Shown piece by piece: positions 26,577 through 36,682 of a DNA stretch of 64,000 nt. The stretch is from Pseudomonas serboccidentalis (GTDB lineage Bacteria; Pseudomonadota; Gammaproteobacteria; Pseudomonadales; Pseudomonadaceae), in the NCBI RefSeq assembly GCF_028830055.1, contig NZ_CP101655.1:4394769-4458768 (forward strand), given 5' to 3'. Under the pieces are notes generated by a model. It was not told where the DNA came from. It made no database searches and saw nothing but the letters and a program-made list of their open reading frames with translations. Made by a program: the position numbers and the translations under genes. Every line of letters begins with the position of its first letter. Position 1 is the stretch's first letter.

Positions 26577-28523
26577 TCAGACCCGAAAGGCTTGTACGGC
26601 TGTATGCAGTTGCCCACCCAATACCAGCAGGTTCTCGCCCTGTTCCCGGCCTTCGCCGATGCGCAGCAGGTTATCCCCGCCCAATTGATGGATCCGCTCA
26701 CTGTGATCACGAATCTCGCTGACCGCGCCGCTTTGCTGGGCGGTGATATCGGCAATGCGGATCGCCGTGTCGGAAATGGTCTGGATCGCGCCGACGATTT
26801 TATCCAGCGCACCGTCCGCGGCTTGCGCCTGATTGGCCGTGGCTTCGGCGTGTTCGACCTGGGCGCGCATGCCCTCGACCGATTGTCGGGCGGCGGTCTG
26901 CAGGCCGGCGATCAGCGTCTGGATTTCCGCGGTGGCGCCCGCCGTGCGTTGCGCCAGTGAGCGCACTTCCTCGGCCACCACCGCAAAACCACGGCCCATT
27001 TCTCCGGCCCGCGCTGCTTCAATGGCTGCGTTCAGCGCCAGCAGGTTGGTCTGGTCAGCGATCGAGCGGATCACCGTCAGCACGCCGCCAATGGTCGCCG
27101 ACTCTTCGGCCAGGTGCTCGATCATCTGCGCGTTGCCTTGCACTTCGCCGACCAGCGCATGCAGGCCGGTGAGGCTCTGGCCGATCACGGTTTGCCCGTG
27201 CTCGACGGCCAGCCCTGCATGGCGGCTGGCGTCCGCTGCCTGACGCGCGTCGCCAGCGACTTGCTGAATGGTGGCTTCCAGTTCACCCAGAGAATCACGA
27301 ATCAGCGCCGTGTCGCCAGCCTGATGCTCGGCGCCCGTGTGCAAGTCATTGCTCAGTTCGGCCAGCGTGCGGCTGCTGCCGGCGACCTGTTCGGCGTTGC
27401 CGCGAATGGTTCCGACCAGATCCACCAGATACGCACGCAGACGATTGAGCGACGCTTCGATGTCGTGCAGTTCGCGGTTGGTCTTGCCCAGATGAATGTC
27501 GCGACTGAAATCGCCCTCGGCCCAGGTCGACAGCGCCGGGGCGAGGTTGGTCAGGGTGCGGGCGAGGCGCCGTTGCAAGGTGTCGATCAGCAGCGCGATC
27601 AGCAGAATCAGGCCAATCATCACGCCTTGCATCAGCCGCACTTCGCCCTGGATCTGCCCGTGCTGAGCGCGCACCACCGGCTCGAGGCCGGCGATGGCTT
27701 GCTGCACGGCGGCAATCTTCAGGTGTGTCGCGGTGCTCAGGTCCGTGCGTTTCTGGATCAGCTCGCGGGTGCGTTCCAGCTCCGCCGGGTAGCGCCCCAG
27801 CAGGCTGTTGAGTTCGCGCTTGAGGCCGACGCCGGCGTCTTCGGTAGCGGCTTTTTCGCTGCTTTCGATGCCCATCATCGCGGCGAAATCATCACTGCCG
27901 GATTCATTCTTGGCGACCACGCCGAGCAGGGGCAGGGCGTCGATGGCCTGGGACTGAGTGCGGATGCTGGCGACTTCACGCTCGACATCGGCGGCCAGTT
28001 CACTGCGGCCACTGCTGACCAGTTTGTCGCGGGCCAGCGACAGTTTGCCCAGATGCTGGGAAGCGGCGAGCAGCGGCGCCAGGTACGTCGCGTTGCCGTT
28101 GGCGTAGGTATTCAACTGGTCGAGGCTGGCGCTCAGTTCGCGTTCGGCCTGCAACAACAGCGCTTGCGGATCGCCGGCCAGTTTGCCGGCGGCGAGGAGG
28201 TCGGTCTTGCTGAATTCTTCGAGGCTCGACAGGCTCGGGCGCAGGGTCTCGGCCAGCGCCGGCGGCAGTTCGCCGAGTTCTTTCTGCAAGTCGTCGATGG
28301 CCTGGCTGGCGCTGCTCAGGCGCAGGGCGTCGCCGCTGGCGAGGTAATCCTCGACATTGCGCGCCACGTCATTCTGAAATTGCTGCGACAGACCCAGGTA
28401 ACGCTCCATCAACAGATACGGACGTTCCAGCGCTTTTTGCGACCACCAGAGCGTCGCGCCGAGGGCTACGCAGACGGCGACCAGCAGCAGAGTGTTGAGA
28501 TTGGTGAGCAACTTCAGGCGCAT
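26577..28523 (-). CDS. ctpL: Methyl-accepting chemotaxis protein (CtpL-like)
   Basis: Encodes 648 residues. First membrane helix at ~8-28 ([19 protein letters not shown]), an all-helical periplasmic domain to ~290, second membrane helix ([20 protein letters not shown]), HAMP linker, then a cytoplasmic signalling domain with the invariant hairpin tip [20 protein letters not shown] and [17 protein letters not shown]. By position it corresponds to P. aeruginosa CtpL (PA4844), linked to phosphate and aromatic taxis; ligand here is not shown by the sequence. The ATG at 28523 was chosen over a TTG four codons earlier. A REPIN follows the stop closely. Confidence 0.9.
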   Translation of the reverse strand: MRLKLLTNLNTLLLVAVCVALGATLWWSQKALERPYLLMERYLGLSQQFQNDVARNVEDYLASGDALRLSSASQAIDDLQKELGELPPALAETLRPSLSSLEEFSKTDLLAAGKLAGDPQALLLQAERELSASLDQLNTYANGNATYLAPLLAASQHLGKLSLARDKLVSSGRSELAADVEREVASIRTQSQAIDALPLLGVVAKNESGSDDFAAMMGIESSEKAATEDAGVGLKRELNSLLGRYPAELERTRELIQKRTDLSTATHLKIAAVQQAIAGLEPVVRAQHGQIQGEVRLMQGVMIGLILLIALLIDTLQRRLARTLTNLAPALSTWAEGDFSRDIHLGKTNRELHDIEASLNRLRAYLVDLVGTIRGNAEQVAGSSRTLAELSNDLHTGAEHQAGDTALIRDSLGELEATIQQVAGDARQAADASRHAGLAVEHGQTVIGQSLTGLHALVGEVQGNAQMIEHLAEESATIGGVLTVIRSIADQTNLLALNAAIEAARAGEMGRGFAVVAEEVRSLAQRTAGATAEIQTLIAGLQTAARQSVEGMRAQVEHAEATANQAQAADGALDKIVGAIQTISDTAIRIADITAQQSGAVSEIRDHSERIHQLGGDNLLRIGEGREQGENLLVLGGQLHTAVQAFRV

Positions 28524-28574
28524 GACGGCTACCAACGGCAGGAATGGTAAGCGCCTGAATTTATTGCGGTTCTG

Positions 28575-30245
28575 TTACAGGGTTATGACCGAGTCGGTGG
28601 ATTCCGATGAAAAAGTGGCACTTTGCTTTGATTCGCGCGCGGTCTGCACCCGGTTGCGTCCGGCACCCTTGGCGCGGTACAGCGCTTCGTCGGCCTGGCT
28701 GGCCATCATCAGGCTGTCGGAGTCCTCGTGCATTTCCACCACGCCGGCGCTGAAGGTGCACCACAAATCCTGCGGTTGGGCCGGGTAGTGGATTTCCGCG
28801 AAGCGCTGGCGAATATCGTCGAGCACTTTGTGCGCTGCTTCTATATCGGTGTCGGGCATGACGATGGCGAATTCTTCGCCGCCATAACGGCCGATGAAAT
28901 CGGTCTTGCGCAGGCGTTGCTTGAGGAACAGCGCCAGGCTCTTGATCACCCGGTCGCCCATCGGGTGACCGTGGCTGTCGTTGACCCGTTTGAAGTGGTC
29001 GATGTCGAGCATGGCAAAGCTCAGCGGTTTGTTCTCGCGGCGGGCGCGGAACGAACAATCCTCAAGCAATTGCAGGATGTGTGTGTGGTTGTACAGGCCG
29101 GTAAGGCTGTCGCGGACCATCCGTGCTTTGAGATTACGCGCGCGGGCGGCGCGGTTGCGCACGGTGGTGATCAGGTGTCGCGGCTTGATCGGCTTGGTCA
29201 GGAAGTCGTCGCCGCCTTCACTCATGGCGTCGAGCTGCTTGTCCAGATCGTCCTCGGCGGACAGATAAATGATCGGTACGCTGACGTAGCGGTCGTTGTG
29301 GCGAATGACCTTGGCCAGTTCAGTGCCGGTGCAGGCCGGCATGTACATGTCGAGGATGATCAGGTCCGGCTGGAAATCCGCCAGCTCGGCCATCGCCTGG
29401 ATCGGTTCGATCAGGGTGCGAGTGACGATGCCGGCGCTGTTGAGCAGGCGTTCGGTGTGCAACGCCTGGGCGCGGGAGTCGTCGATGATCAGCACTTTAT
29501 AAGGTTCGTACTGGGCGACGCAGGTCAGAACCTCGATTTTCTCCAGCAGGCTCGACGCTTCGAGGGTGCCGGTGAGGAATTCCTGGCCGCCGGCGCGTAC
29601 CGCGGCGAGGCGGGTCGGGGTGTCGGTTTCGTGCAGGCTGAAGAACAGCAGCGGCAGCGGTTCCTCCAGACCCACTTGCGCTTCCGCAGCAAGCTGCAGG
29701 CCGACGCCGGGCCCGCTGAAGTCCACGTCCATGACGATCGCGGCCGGCAAGCGTTCGACCATCGAGGAGCGAAACGCCGACACACTGTCCAGCGCCTGGG
29801 CGGTCAGCCCGAAGAATTCCAGTTGCTTGGCCAGCCGCTCGGCGCGGTCGTGATCCTGCAGCAGCACATAGATCGGTTTGCGCAGCGGCGGCAGAAAGGT
29901 CTGGTCGAGTTGGTCGCCATGACGCAGGCCGGTGCGCGACAGGCGTTGCATCAAGCGATTGAGGTCGGTGATCAGGCCACTGCTCAGGCGGCCGCGATTG
30001 GCATCGACGGCGTCCAGCGACTGGCTGATGTGGTGGGCCAGTTGTGTGTGCTCAGGCTGCTCGAAGCGCTCGGCAAAACGCAGCAGGCGCAGGTTGGCCT
30101 CGCTCAATTCGGCGAGGTCGGCAGTGGACCACTCACTGCGTTGCAGGCGTTGCCATATCTCAAGAATCTGACGTGCCTGATGAATTACCCGCTGGGCAAA
30201 GTGGTGCTTGAGGCGCTCACGGCTGGGGTCTTCTGGCTCGGTCAT
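28575..30245 (-). CDS. gcbA: Diguanylate cyclase GcbA: two receiver domains plus GGDEF
   Basis: Encodes 556 residues. A helical N-terminus (~1-120) is followed by a first receiver-like domain (AAIVMDVDFSGPGVG), a second complete receiver (VLIIDDSRAQ, LIILDMYMPACTG, FLTKPIKP) and a GGDEF domain with GGEEF at residues 455-459. The inhibitory RxxD site is kept at 446-449 (RKTD). It should make cyclic-di-GMP from GTP. The match in layout and position to GcbA (PA4843; described in P. fluorescens as promoting attachment) supports the name. Start has AGGA upstream. It is separated from ctpL by 51 bases, same strand. Confidence 0.9.
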   Translation of the reverse strand: MTEPEDPSRERLKHHFAQRVIHQARQILEIWQRLQRSEWSTADLAELSEANLRLLRFAERFEQPEHTQLAHHISQSLDAVDANRGRLSSGLITDLNRLMQRLSRTGLRHGDQLDQTFLPPLRKPIYVLLQDHDRAERLAKQLEFFGLTAQALDSVSAFRSSMVERLPAAIVMDVDFSGPGVGLQLAAEAQVGLEEPLPLLFFSLHETDTPTRLAAVRAGGQEFLTGTLEASSLLEKIEVLTCVAQYEPYKVLIIDDSRAQALHTERLLNSAGIVTRTLIEPIQAMAELADFQPDLIILDMYMPACTGTELAKVIRHNDRYVSVPIIYLSAEDDLDKQLDAMSEGGDDFLTKPIKPRHLITTVRNRAARARNLKARMVRDSLTGLYNHTHILQLLEDCSFRARRENKPLSFAMLDIDHFKRVNDSHGHPMGDRVIKSLALFLKQRLRKTDFIGRYGGEEFAIVMPDTDIEAAHKVLDDIRQRFAEIHYPAQPQDLWCTFSAGVVEMHEDSDSLMMASQADEALYRAKGAGRNRVQTARESKQSATFSSESTDSVITL

Positions 30246-30671
30246 ATCCTGACTACTAGTTAGGGTGCATGCTGAGATCGACTGGTGGCTCTATGCTAGC
30301 ACCTCTTTTCCCTTATATGAGTGTCGCGCGTCAATAATCTGCGGTGCTGCACAATTCAGTTTCTGACCCGTTGGTATCGGATTGGACCTGTTCGTCGGGG
30401 ATCCCCCCGCAAACCGGGCACATGCTGCACATCACCCAGCGAAAAAGCTTTTGTGAACAACGCTGTGGTGCACACCCGCATTCCTCCGTTATGGCTTCGC
30501 CCGGACCTTTTCTGATGACGCTGCATCAGGGAAACCCTTAGAAAAATTGCCGGCCCGTGTCGCACCTTCTGTGGATTTTCTGCTTCTCTTCAATGGCGGG
30601 TGCCGGCCTCGGCACGTTGTTGTATGGTTGTGGTCGAACCGTTGAACCCAAGTGATTGAAAGGATATCGCC
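30246..30671. other. Divergent intergenic region, no gene seen
   Basis: About 425 bases between gcbA (minus) and the DUF2333 gene (plus). It must carry both promoters. Two short overlapping frames of ~65 codons (30321-30565) lack ribosome binding sites and do not look coding. A small palindrome GTGCCGGCCTCGGCAC lies at about 30600. I see no tRNA or recognisable small RNA. Confidence 0.4.
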
Positions 30672-31739
30672 ATGCTGGACTGGAAGAACCGCGCGGGCAG
30701 CGCGCCTGAACGTGCCGCTGAGCCGAAGTCGGCCGCCCGCAGCTATGTGGGCGGGCTGTTATTCAGCCGCGCGCTGGCCACGCTGATCGGCATTTACCTG
30801 CTGGTGACCATCGGCCTGGGCTGGTACTGGAGCCAGGAACCGGCGCTGTTCCCGGTGGCGCAAAACGCCCAGGCGGCCGCCGAGAAAGAAGGCAAGCAAA
30901 TGGTCGTCGGCTACACCACGGTCGAAACCCTCAAGACCGTTGCCGGTACTTTGCTGAACAAACCGGGCGGTTACATTTCCAACGACCGTTTCCCGCCAGG
31001 CCTGTGGATGGACAACACCCCGAGCTGGGAATACGGCGTACTGGTGCAGGTCCGTGACCTGACCCGTGCCTTGCGCAAAGACTTCGCCCGTTCGCAGTCG
31101 CAGTCGGCCGAAGACGCCGATCTGGCCAAGGCCGAACCGCGTTTCAACTTCGACAACAAGAGCTGGATCCTGCCGTCGAGCGAGTCGGAATATCAGGAAG
31201 GCATCAACTCCCTGAGCCGTTACCAGGCGCGTCTGTCTGACCCGACGCAGAAAAACGCCTTGTTCTATGCCCGTGCCGACAACCTGAACAACTGGCTGGG
31301 CGATGTCGGCACCCGTCTGGGGTCGCTGTCGCAACGTCTGTCGGCCAGTGTCGGCCGGGTGAAGCTCAACACCGCACTGAAAACCGAAGTCCCGGCTGTT
31401 GGCGAAGTGCCGCAGGTTGACGAAGAAGTCGTCGAGACGCCGTGGATGCAGATCGACAACGTGTTCTACGAAGCCCGCGGTCAGGCCTGGGCGCTGTCGC
31501 ACCTGCTGCGCGCCATCGAAGTGGACTTCGCCGATGTGCTGGCGAAGAAGAACGCCACGGTCAGCGTGCGCCAGATCATCCGTGAACTGGAAGCGTCGCA
31601 GGAGCCGGTCTGGAGCCCGATGATCCTCAACGGCAGCGGCTTCGGTGTATTGGCTAACCACTCGCTGGTCATGGCCAACTACATCTCCCGCGCCAACGCC
31701 GCAGTGATCGATCTGCGTCAACTGCTCAATCAGGGCTGA
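30672..31739 (+). CDS. DUF2333 family membrane-anchored protein
   Basis: Encodes 355 residues. One membrane helix at ~33-53 (LATLIGIYLLVTIGLGWYW) puts most of the protein in the periplasm. The remainder matches the DUF2333 family of gammaproteobacteria (KPGGYISNDRFPPGLWMDN, RYQARLSDPTQKNALFYARA, RANNL-type segments). Function unknown. Good ribosome binding site (AAAGGA). The Nudix gene starts three bases after the stop, so they form an operon, as at PA4842-PA4841. Confidence 0.9.
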   Translation: MLDWKNRAGSAPERAAEPKSAARSYVGGLLFSRALATLIGIYLLVTIGLGWYWSQEPALFPVAQNAQAAAEKEGKQMVVGYTTVETLKTVAGTLLNKPGGYISNDRFPPGLWMDNTPSWEYGVLVQVRDLTRALRKDFARSQSQSAEDADLAKAEPRFNFDNKSWILPSSESEYQEGINSLSRYQARLSDPTQKNALFYARADNLNNWLGDVGTRLGSLSQRLSASVGRVKLNTALKTEVPAVGEVPQVDEEVVETPWMQIDNVFYEARGQAWALSHLLRAIEVDFADVLAKKNATVSVRQIIRELEASQEPVWSPMILNGSGFGVLANHSLVMANYISRANAAVIDLRQLLNQG

Positions 31740-31742
31740 GTC

Positions 31743-32300
31743 ATGGTCGATAGCGCCAAAGAGACGGCGCACCGCGCCGCCTCCGATGCCGAACAGATCG
31801 CCTGGGTCGACGAGCAGGACAACCTGCTCGGCGCCTTGGTGCGGGCCGATTTGCGTGAGCGTGGCCTGATCGGTCGCGGCACCTACATCATGCTGTTCAA
31901 CTCCGCCGGTGAGCTCTGCGTGCATCGGCGTACCTTGAGCAAAGCGATCTATCCCGGTTACTGGGACGTAGCGGCCGGCGGTATGGTGCAGGCTGACGAG
32001 ACCTACGCCGAGTCGGCTGCCCGTGAGCTGGAAGAGGAGCTGGGCGTGAGCGGAGTGGAACTGACCGCCCACGATCATTTCTACTTCGAAGACACCGGCA
32101 ATCGCCTCTGGTGCTCGGCGTTTTCAGCCGTGTGGGACGGCCCGCTGAAACTGCAGCCGGAAGAAGTCCTGGAAGCGCGCTTCATTCCGGTCGAGCAAGT
32201 ACTGCTGGAAATCGAGCAAAAGCCTTACTGCCCGGACTCTCTGGCAGCGTTGAAGCGCTATCTGAAGGCTCAGCAAAGCGGCGTCGCAAAGAACACATAA
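31743..32300 (+). CDS. Nudix hydrolase
   Basis: Encodes 185 residues. Complete Nudix box with the G-x5-E-x7-REL-x-EE-x-G pattern (GMVQADETYAESAARELEEE then LGV), which binds metal and hydrolyses a nucleoside-diphosphate derivative. Flanking segments VHRRTLSKAIYPGYWDVAAG and WCSAFSAVWDGPL resemble the YfcD/IPP-isomerase-like branch. The substrate cannot be told. AGGG lies seven bases before the start; second gene of the DUF2333 operon. Confidence 0.92.
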   Translation: MVDSAKETAHRAASDAEQIAWVDEQDNLLGALVRADLRERGLIGRGTYIMLFNSAGELCVHRRTLSKAIYPGYWDVAAGGMVQADETYAESAARELEEELGVSGVELTAHDHFYFEDTGNRLWCSAFSAVWDGPLKLQPEEVLEARFIPVEQVLLEIEQKPYCPDSLAALKRYLKAQQSGVAKNT

Positions 32301-32400
32301 ATTGGCGCCGATTGGCTCTTAGCAATTGCGCTTTTTGCCGTTACACTGCGCGACCTTTTCAAGCTGCACCGAATGGTTTGACGTGGGCCTGCTGACCCAC

Positions 32401-32485
32401 TGTAGGAGCTGCCGAAGGCTGCGATCTTTTGATCTTGTTTTTCAAGAGCAGGATCAAAAGATCGCAGCCTTCGGCAGCTCCTACA
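32401..32485. repeat. REPIN, family A (downstream of Nudix gene)
   Basis: Nearly perfect palindrome with outer arms TGTAGGAGCTGCCGAAGGCT and inner GATCTTTTGATCTTG. The best-conserved copy of this family in the window. Confidence 0.92.
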
Positions 32486-32606
32486 GGTCAGCAGTCTCGT
32501 TGCCAAATTCCGGTGCAGTAGCGCTGCCCCTGCCTGAGTGGGGCTTCGCGGTCGATAACCTTGCCCAAGGTTGCGATCAGTCTTTGTCCTCCCAAGAGGA
32601 TTGCCG

Positions 32607-32978
32607 GTGGCCAAAAAAGCCGCATCCTTCGCCGCCCTTGGTGGCCTGGTATTTTCCACCGACGCAGGTCGTCATTGCCCGGAATGCAGTAAGCCGGTGG
32701 ACGCCTGTATCTGCAAACAAACCGTGATCCCGGCCGGCGACGGCATTGCCCGCGTGCGTCGCGAGAGCAAGGGTCGTGGCGGCAAGACGGTGACCACCAT
32801 CACCGGTGTGCCACTGGCCGAAGATGCCCTTAAAGAGTTGGCGACAACGTTGAAGAAACGTTGCGGCACCGGTGGGGCGTTGAAGGACGGGGTCATCGAA
32901 ATCCAGGGCGATCATGTCGAGCTACTCTTGGCAGAGCTGATCAAGCACGGTTTCAAAGCGAAGAAGTCCGGCGGCTAG
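32607..32978 (+). CDS. Translation initiation factor Sui1-like protein
   Basis: Encodes 123 residues from a GTG with AGAGGA nine bases upstream. An N-terminal segment with CPECSKPVDACIC (a possible small zinc knuckle) is followed by the SUI1/eIF1-like domain: RVRRESKGRGGKTVTTITG, LKKRCGTGGALKDG and IEIQGDH. Bacterial Sui1 (YciH) proteins resemble eukaryotic eIF1 and can affect start-codon selection in vitro. Stands alone between the Nudix gene and speA. Confidence 0.92.
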   Translation: MAKKAASFAALGGLVFSTDAGRHCPECSKPVDACICKQTVIPAGDGIARVRRESKGRGGKTVTTITGVPLAEDALKELATTLKKRCGTGGALKDGVIEIQGDHVELLLAELIKHGFKAKKSGG

Positions 32979-32982
32979 CAGC

Positions 32983-33059
32983 CTCTGTGAAAACCACCCG
33001 CGGCTTGATCCGGTTCTGCAATGTTCAGCGCCGGCGTCGTCTCCATGGTTTTCACAGAG
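32983..33059 (+). other. Inverted repeat between sui1-like gene and speA
   Basis: CTCTGTGAAAACCA (32983-32996) and its exact complement (33046-33059) flank 49 bases. It may be a terminator-like structure or a remnant of a small mobile repeat; no T-run follows. Confidence 0.4.
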
Positions 33060-33195
33060 CCTGTTCATACCGGTTTCTAAACTACACGCGGTCAGCGCGG
33101 TCTACCGCCGCGCTGACGAACCGTCATTTTCATTCTTTAGACTGCGCCGGCCTGAGATCAGGCGACGCACTATGACTTCTTTATAGGGGACTTCG

Positions 33196-35109
33196 ATGTC
33201 CGTACGACGCACACGCAAAGACGATGGCAGCCAATGGACAGTTGCGGACAGCCGCAGTGTTTACGGGATTCGCCATTGGGGGGCCGGGTATTTCGCGATC
33301 AATGACGCCGGTCGCGTCGAAGTTCGTCCGAACGGCCCGAGCAGCTCGCCTATCGACCTGTTCGAACAAGTCGACCAACTGCGCAAGAGCGGCTTGTCCT
33401 TGCCGTTGCTGGTGCGTTTCCCCGACATCCTGCAAGACCGCGTCCGTCAGCTGACCGGTGCTTTCGACTCGAACATCGAGCGCCTGGAATACCAGAGCAA
33501 GTACACCGCGCTGTACCCGATCAAGGTCAACCAGCAGGAAGCGGTGATCGAGAACATCATCGCCACCCAGGATGTCTCCATCGGTCTGGAAGCCGGCTCC
33601 AAGCCTGAACTGCTGGCCGTGCTGGCGCTGGCGCCGAAGGGCGGCACCATCGTCTGCAACGGCTACAAGGACCGCGAGTTCATCCGTCTGGCGCTGATGG
33701 GCCAGAAGCTCGGCCACAACGTGTTCATCGTGATCGAGAAAGAATCCGAAGTCGGTCTGGTGATCGAAGAGGCCGCCTCGCTCAAGGTCAAGCCACAGGT
33801 CGGCCTGCGCGTGCGCCTGTCGTCGCTGGCTTCGTCGAAATGGGCGGACACCGGTGGCGAGAAATCCAAGTTCGGTCTGTCGGCGGCGCAACTGCTGTCG
33901 GTGGTCGAGCGCTTCCGCGTGGCCGGTCTGGATCAGGGCATCCGCCTGCTGCACTTCCACATGGGTTCGCAGATCGCCAACCTCGCTGACTACCAGCACG
34001 GTTTCAAGGAAGCGATCCGTTACTACGGCGAGCTGCGCAACCTGGGTCTGCCGGTCGATCACATCGACGTTGGCGGCGGTCTGGGTGTCGACTACGACGG
34101 TACCCACTCGCGCAACGCCAGCTCGATCAACTACGACATGGACGATTACGCCGGTGTGGTGGTCGGGATGCTCAAGGAGTTCTGCGACGCGCAGAGCCTG
34201 CCGCACCCGCACATCTTCTCCGAAAGCGGCCGCTCGCTGACCGCGCATCACGCGATGCTGGTGGTGCAGGTGACCGACGTCGAGAAGCACAACGACGAAA
34301 TCCCGCTGATCGAAAACAAGGAAAACCTGCCGGAAACCGTGCAGTGGCTGGTGGACCTGCTCGGCCCGACCGACATCGAAATGGTCACCGAGACCTACTG
34401 GCGCGCCACCCACTACATGAGCGATGTGGCGTCGCAGTACGCCGACGGCAAGCTGACCCTGGCCGAAAAAGCCCTGGCCGAGCAGTGCTACTTCGCCGTG
34501 TGCCGTCGCCTGCACAACTCGTTGAAGGCGCGTCAGCGTTCGCACCGTCAGGTGCTCGACGAACTCAACGACAAGCTGGCCGACAAGTACATCTGCAACT
34601 TCTCGGTATTCCAGAGCCTGCCGGACACCTGGGCGATCGATCAGGTACTGCCGATCATCCCGCTGCATCGTCTGGACGAAGAGCCGCTGCGTCGCGCCGT
34701 GCTGCAAGACCTGACCTGCGACTCCGACGGCAAGATCAACCAGTACGTCGACGAGCAGAGCATCGAGACCAGCCTGCCGGTTCACGGTCTGAACGAGGGC
34801 GAAGACTACCTGCTGGGCGTGTTCCTGGTCGGCGCCTATCAGGAAATCCTCGGCGACATGCACAACCTGTTCGGTGACACCGACTCGGTGAACATCTACC
34901 AGAACGCCGATGGCAGCGTGTACCACGCCGGTATCGAAACCCACGACACCATCGAAGACATGTTGCGCTACGTGCACTTGTCGCCGGAAGAACTGATGAC
35001 TCACTACCGCGACAAGTGCGCCAGTGCCCGCATCAGTGCCAGCGAACGCACGCAGTTCCTCGATGCCCTGCGTCTGGGCCTGACCCGCTCCTCCTACCTG
35101 TCTTCCTGA
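33196..35109 (+). CDS. speA: Biosynthetic arginine decarboxylase SpeA
   Basis: Encodes 637 residues. A PLP enzyme making agmatine from arginine, the first step to putrescine. [15 protein letters not shown] holds the PLP-binding lysine; [46 protein letters not shown] and the C-terminal half with [17 protein letters not shown] match the long bacterial SpeA type. AGGGG lies upstream of the start. Single gene, preceded by a short intergenic region. Confidence 0.97.
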   Translation: MSVRRTRKDDGSQWTVADSRSVYGIRHWGAGYFAINDAGRVEVRPNGPSSSPIDLFEQVDQLRKSGLSLPLLVRFPDILQDRVRQLTGAFDSNIERLEYQSKYTALYPIKVNQQEAVIENIIATQDVSIGLEAGSKPELLAVLALAPKGGTIVCNGYKDREFIRLALMGQKLGHNVFIVIEKESEVGLVIEEAASLKVKPQVGLRVRLSSLASSKWADTGGEKSKFGLSAAQLLSVVERFRVAGLDQGIRLLHFHMGSQIANLADYQHGFKEAIRYYGELRNLGLPVDHIDVGGGLGVDYDGTHSRNASSINYDMDDYAGVVVGMLKEFCDAQSLPHPHIFSESGRSLTAHHAMLVVQVTDVEKHNDEIPLIENKENLPETVQWLVDLLGPTDIEMVTETYWRATHYMSDVASQYADGKLTLAEKALAEQCYFAVCRRLHNSLKARQRSHRQVLDELNDKLADKYICNFSVFQSLPDTWAIDQVLPIIPLHRLDEEPLRRAVLQDLTCDSDGKINQYVDEQSIETSLPVHGLNEGEDYLLGVFLVGAYQEILGDMHNLFGDTDSVNIYQNADGSVYHAGIETHDTIEDMLRYVHLSPEELMTHYRDKCASARISASERTQFLDALRLGLTRSSYLSS

Positions 35110-35134
35110 GATCAGGTGCGCTCCCGTCGGGTTG

Positions 35135-35169
35135 TCCGAAATTTTTCCGCAGGCTGCGGAAAATTCGGA
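35135..35169 (+). terminator. Probable speA terminator
   Basis: A long imperfect hairpin with TCCGAA-TTTTCCGCA arms paired with TGCGGAAAA-TTCGGA lies 26 bases after the stop; no clean T-run follows. Confidence 0.55.
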
Positions 35170-35341
35170 TGATCCGGTGGGACATCTCCCAAAAACCTCG
35201 CGAAATGTTGGGCTAACTGCACCAGCAAAGTCATCCGGTCTGCTTTTCGCGTAGGTCATTTCCTAAGTTGTACTTCAGCTCTCTACTCGGCCATGGCTCT
35301 CGGCGAGAATCCCCGGCCGCCCCTCCTGTAGAGATCCGCCC

Positions 35342-36682
35342 ATGTTCGATTCAGTCAACGAGCCGTCGTTTCGTCTCGATGTAGCGGGGCTTTCCGCCTC
35401 CTTCGAGGTGCTGACCTTTACCGGAAGCGAGGGCATCAGCGAACCCTTCGCCGTTGACATCGATCTGTTGGTCGATGACCCGCACCTGGACCTTGCCAGC
35501 CTGCTGTATCGCTCGGCGTTTCTGCAGTTCGGCCCTTTGAACAATGGTCTGAACGGCCAGTTGCAGGGTGTCGTCCAGCATGAACACGGTGAGGGTTCCC
35601 GGCTGTGCCGGGTGACGCTGGGGCCGAAGCTCCGTTGTCTGCAACTGCGTTTCAGTCAGCGGATTTTCAGTAGCCAGAACGTACCGCAGATCCTCGCGCA
35701 AGTGCTCAAGGAACACGGGATTGTCGGCGTGCAACGGCGCTTCGATTTGCGCAGCGAGTACCCGGTCCGGACCTTTTGCACTCAGTATCGCGAATCAGAC
35801 CTGCAGTTTGTGCAGCGGCTGTGCGCACAGGCGCGAATCCACTATTACTTCGAGCACAGGCCTGACGGGCACTGTCTGGTCTTCGCCGATGATCCACCGC
35901 GTTTGCCCGTGGTCGACGTGGCGTCGCTGGACCGTGGTTCCGCACCCACAGTGCGTCGCTGGCAAGTAGAAGCGGAAGCGGGGGATGTGCCCGAGCGTCC
36001 CGCCGGAACCCAAAGGGCCGAAGGCCACAGCGAACTGCCGACCTTGCGCAGCGCTCAGTGGCTGGTGCTGAGTGGATATCCGTTGGCCGAGTGCAACCGC
36101 CATTGGTTGCTCAGCCGGATCGAACATCGCGGCGACCCCGCCAGCGAACCGTCGTACAGCAACCGGATTTTCGCCACAGCCCAGGCGCCACTCCCGACAC
36201 TGGCGAGTACCTGTGCCAGGCCGCGCATGCACAGCCTGCAACGGGCCTGGGTGGTGACGGTTGACGAACCACAGCCCGATGACCTGCGACCGGTGGCGGT
36301 GCAGTTCGATTGGCTGTATCAGGGCGAGGGCGCTGCCGCCAGCCACTGTTGGCTGCCGCTCGCACCGGCATTGAGCGAGACGGCGCTGGCGTCATTGCGC
36401 GAAGGCGTCGAAGTGGTGGTGAGCTTTCTGGAGGGCGACCCGGATCAACCGGTAATCAGCGGGGTCTTGCAGGTGTCGGCCGTGCTCGAAGACGACGATG
36501 AGGCTTCGCTCCCCGTACTGCCGGACGAACTGCCCAGCGCAGGCCTGATGCAATGGCTCAAGTCCGAAGAGCCGCTACTGCTGTTGTGCCTGATGCCCGG
36601 CGGAGGCAGTTACAGCCACTGCTCCGCGTCAATCTGCAGTTGCCGACTGGTCGCGTCGCTGGATCAGGGCGGCGCCACTTGA
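35342..36682 (+). CDS. Short VgrG-like type VI secretion tip protein
   Basis: Encodes 446 residues, against about 600-700 for a full VgrG. The gp27/gpD-like part is complete: FEVLTFTGSEGISEPFAVDI, YPVRTFCTQYRESDLQFVQR and EHRPDGHCLVF. A gp5-type OB-fold follows (VAVQFDWLYQGEGAAASHCW, VVVSFLEGDPDQPVISGVL). The C-terminal needle repeats (DUF2345-like) seen in long VgrGs are missing, and the tail is Cys/Ser-rich (GGGSYSHCSASICSC). The stop overlaps the start of the DUF4123 gene, which is the usual VgrG-adaptor order. No T6SS core genes are in the window. Either a natural short form or a decayed one. Confidence 0.85.
   Translation: MFDSVNEPSFRLDVAGLSASFEVLTFTGSEGISEPFAVDIDLLVDDPHLDLASLLYRSAFLQFGPLNNGLNGQLQGVVQHEHGEGSRLCRVTLGPKLRCLQLRFSQRIFSSQNVPQILAQVLKEHGIVGVQRRFDLRSEYPVRTFCTQYRESDLQFVQRLCAQARIHYYFEHRPDGHCLVFADDPPRLPVVDVASLDRGSAPTVRRWQVEAEAGDVPERPAGTQRAEGHSELPTLRSAQWLVLSGYPLAECNRHWLLSRIEHRGDPASEPSYSNRIFATAQAPLPTLASTCARPRMHSLQRAWVVTVDEPQPDDLRPVAVQFDWLYQGEGAAASHCWLPLAPALSETALASLREGVEVVVSFLEGDPDQPVISGVLQVSAVLEDDDEASLPVLPDELPSAGLMQWLKSEEPLLLLCLMPGGGSYSHCSASICSCRLVASLDQGGAT

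Noticed and set aside
30321..30565. Small open frames in the gcbA/DUF2333 interval
   Set aside because: No ribosome binding site, overlapping on both strands, and no coding-like composition.
33181..35259. A 692-codon open frame opposite speA
   Set aside because: It mirrors a well-recognised gene and has low-complexity composition with no domain.
36560..36682. Possible frameshift at the end of the short vgrG
   Set aside because: The C-terminal tail keeps normal codon use up to the stop, and the stop couples to the DUF4123 start; other frames do not continue VgrG.
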